A DNA stretch of 6,633 nt from Cyanobacteria bacterium M_surface_7_m2_037 (GTDB taxonomy: Bacteria; Cyanobacteriota; Cyanobacteriia; PCC-6307; Cyanobiaceae): the NCBI GenBank assembly GCA_016882585.1, contig VGPP01000093.1, positions 1 to 6,633 of the forward strand, written 5' to 3'. Position numbers and translations under genes: made by a program. How positions within the stretch are numbered: the first letter of the stretch is position 1; each line of letters begins with the position of its first letter. Shown here piece by piece: positions 5,492 to 6,633 of the stretch. The notes beneath the pieces were generated by a model, which was not told where the DNA came from, did no database searches, and saw nothing but the letters and a program-made list of their open reading frames with translations.

Positions 5492-6633
5492 GGCGGCGCG
5501 CAGCGTTTTCATCAGCACGCCTTTCTTCACGCCAGCGGCGGCCACCGCCTCGCCCAGCAGCGCCTGGGCGCTCTCGGCGGTGAGTGCAACTTCCGGGAGC
5601 CGTTCCAGCAGTGCCGCCAGAGCGGGCCGGGCGCCGTCGCTGGCCAGTTGTTGCTGAGCGGCCTCATTCAGCTCGGGGCGCTCGAAGAAGGGGCGGGCCT
5701 GCTCGATACCGTCTTGCAGGGTCACCAGCGAAGGGCCGATCAGGGCACAGAGCTCCTGCAACCAGCTGGCCGCGGCTGTTTCCGTGGTCCAACCCTGGCT
5801 TTGCCAGAGCGGCAGCAGATCTGCCAGCAGCTGCTCAGGGCCGCGCTCGTGCAACACCTGGCTGTTCAGCCAGTTGAGCTTGTCCCAGTCGAAACGGGCG
5901 CCCGCCTTGTTCACGCGATCGAAGTCGAACACCGCTGCGGCCTCAGCCAGGGAGAAGCGTTCGCCCATGCCCTCCGGCGGCGACCAGCCCAGCAGTGTCA
6001 TGTAGTTGGCGAGGGCATCAGCCGTGTAGCCCTGGGCGCGGAAGTCGCTCACGGAGGTGACGCCATCGCGTTTGGAGAGCTTCTTGCCCTCCTTGTTGAG
6101 GATCAGCGGTGTGTGGGCAAACACCGGAGCTGGGGCTCCGAGGGCTTCGTAGAGCAGCAGCTGCTTGGCGGTGTTGGCGATGTGGTCTTCACCGCGGATC
6201 ACGTGGGTGATGGCCATGGCGGCGTCGTCCACCACCACCACGAGGTTGTAGAGGGGATCGCCGATCTGATCAGCGGGGGCGCGGCGGGCAATCACCATGT
6301 CGCCGCCGAGGTCGGCGCCGGCCCAGCGCATTTCACCGCGCACCAGGTCGGTCCAGGTGATCACGGCGTTGTCGTCGATGCGGAAACGGATCGTGGCTTC
6401 GCGGCCTTCGGCGATGTAGGCCTGCTCCTGCTCGGGGCTGAGGTCGCGGTGGCGGTTGTCGTAGCGGGGGGCGCGATTTTCGGCGGCCTGGCGCTCCCGC
6501 ATTTCCGTGAGCTCAGCCTCCGTGGCATAGCAGCGGTAGGCGCGGCCGCTGTCGAGCAGCTGCTGAATCGCGGCGCGATGCTCGGCAATGCGCTCGCTCT
6601 GCACCACCGGCTCGCCATCCCAGTTGAGCCCCA
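5396..6633 (-). CDS. gltX: Glutamyl-tRNA synthetase, C-terminal 411 residues (cut by window edge)
   Basis: This class I synthetase charges tRNA with glutamate. In cyanobacteria, which generally lack GlnRS, it usually also makes Glu-tRNA-Gln for the amidotransferase GatCAB, and its Glu-tRNA feeds tetrapyrrole synthesis; those roles are from family knowledge. The frame is open to the right edge, entering as GLNWDGEPVVQSERIAEHR, so the first roughly 70 residues with the HIGH motif are outside. Seen here are GDPLYNLVVVVDD, THVIRGEDHIANT, and the KMSKS-type loop KKLSKRDGVTS (codons near 6082-6050). The anticodon-binding part follows, with NKAGARFDWDKLNWLN and GVKKGVLMKTLRAALLG. The zinc site of E. 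coli GluRS is missing: the region reads YRCYATEAE and YDNRHRD, with one Cys instead of four. A GTG at 6607 is internal, not the start. The last 31 codons and stop overlap the antiporter gene on the other strand. Confidence 0.95.
   Translation of the reverse strand, partial: GLNWDGEPVVQSERIAEHRAAIQQLLDSGRAYRCYATEAELTEMRERQAAENRAPRYDNRHRDLSPEQEQAYIAEGREATIRFRIDDNAVITWTDLVRGEMRWAGADLGGDMVIARRAPADQIGDPLYNLVVVVDDAAMAITHVIRGEDHIANTAKQLLLYEALGAPAPVFAHTPLILNKEGKKLSKRDGVTSVSDFRAQGYTADALANYMTLLGWSPPEGMGERFSLAEAAAVFDFDRVNKAGARFDWDKLNWLNSQVLHERGPEQLLADLLPLWQSQGWTTETAAASWLQELCALIGPSLVTLQDGIEQARPFFERPELNEAAQQQLASDGARPALAALLERLPEVALTAESAQALLGEAVAAAGVKKGVLMKTLRAALLGSLQGPDLLTTWLLLQPSGEARGRIERSV

Noticed and set aside
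1..6633. Search for tRNA, rRNA, CRISPR, insertion-sequence ends, phage or defence genes
   Set aside because: Coding sequence covers almost everything; the only non-coding gaps are 11 and 66 bases, and none of these elements was seen.

Overview
This window is G+C-rich, almost wholly coding DNA that reads as a chromosomal segment of a picocyanobacterium, most likely Cyanobium or a high-G+C Synechococcus. The assignment rests on the style of PolA, GluRS and CysRS, which resemble marine and freshwater Synechococcus/Cyanobium proteins as I remember them, and on a single HIP1 palindrome (GCGATCGC). No database search was run. I see no RNA genes, insertion sequences, CRISPR arrays or phage genes.

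Layout. Positions 1-308 (minus) hold the N-terminal part of cysteinyl-tRNA synthetase (cysS), cut by the left edge. Positions 320-3376 (minus) hold polA, a full three-domain DNA polymerase I of 1018 residues starting at a GTG. Only 11 bases separate polA from cysS, so they are probably co-transcribed. Positions 3377-3442 are a 66-base divergent gap. It holds the polA ribosome-binding site, a good 11-bp inverted repeat that would cover the ribosome-binding site of the rightward gene, and two copies of an 8-bp direct repeat. Positions 3443-5491 (plus) are a tightly packed three-gene unit: a DUF1643-family protein, an 82-residue protein of unknown function, and a CPA1/NhaP-type cation:proton antiporter. 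Each gene overlaps the next by 1 to 14 bases. From 5396 to the right edge (minus) lies gltX (glutamyl-tRNA synthetase), lacking its N-terminus. Its last 31 codons and its stop codon overlap the tail of the antiporter gene.

Functionally this is mostly housekeeping: two class I aminoacyl-tRNA synthetases, a repair/replication polymerase and an ion transporter. No new defence, mobile or biosynthetic system is visible. The points most worth a second look are a perfect 20-bp palindrome in the PolA linker, the structured polA/DUF1643 divergent gap, the 96-bp convergent antiporter/gltX overlap, the coupled 82-residue orphan, and the altered ion-site motif of the antiporter.
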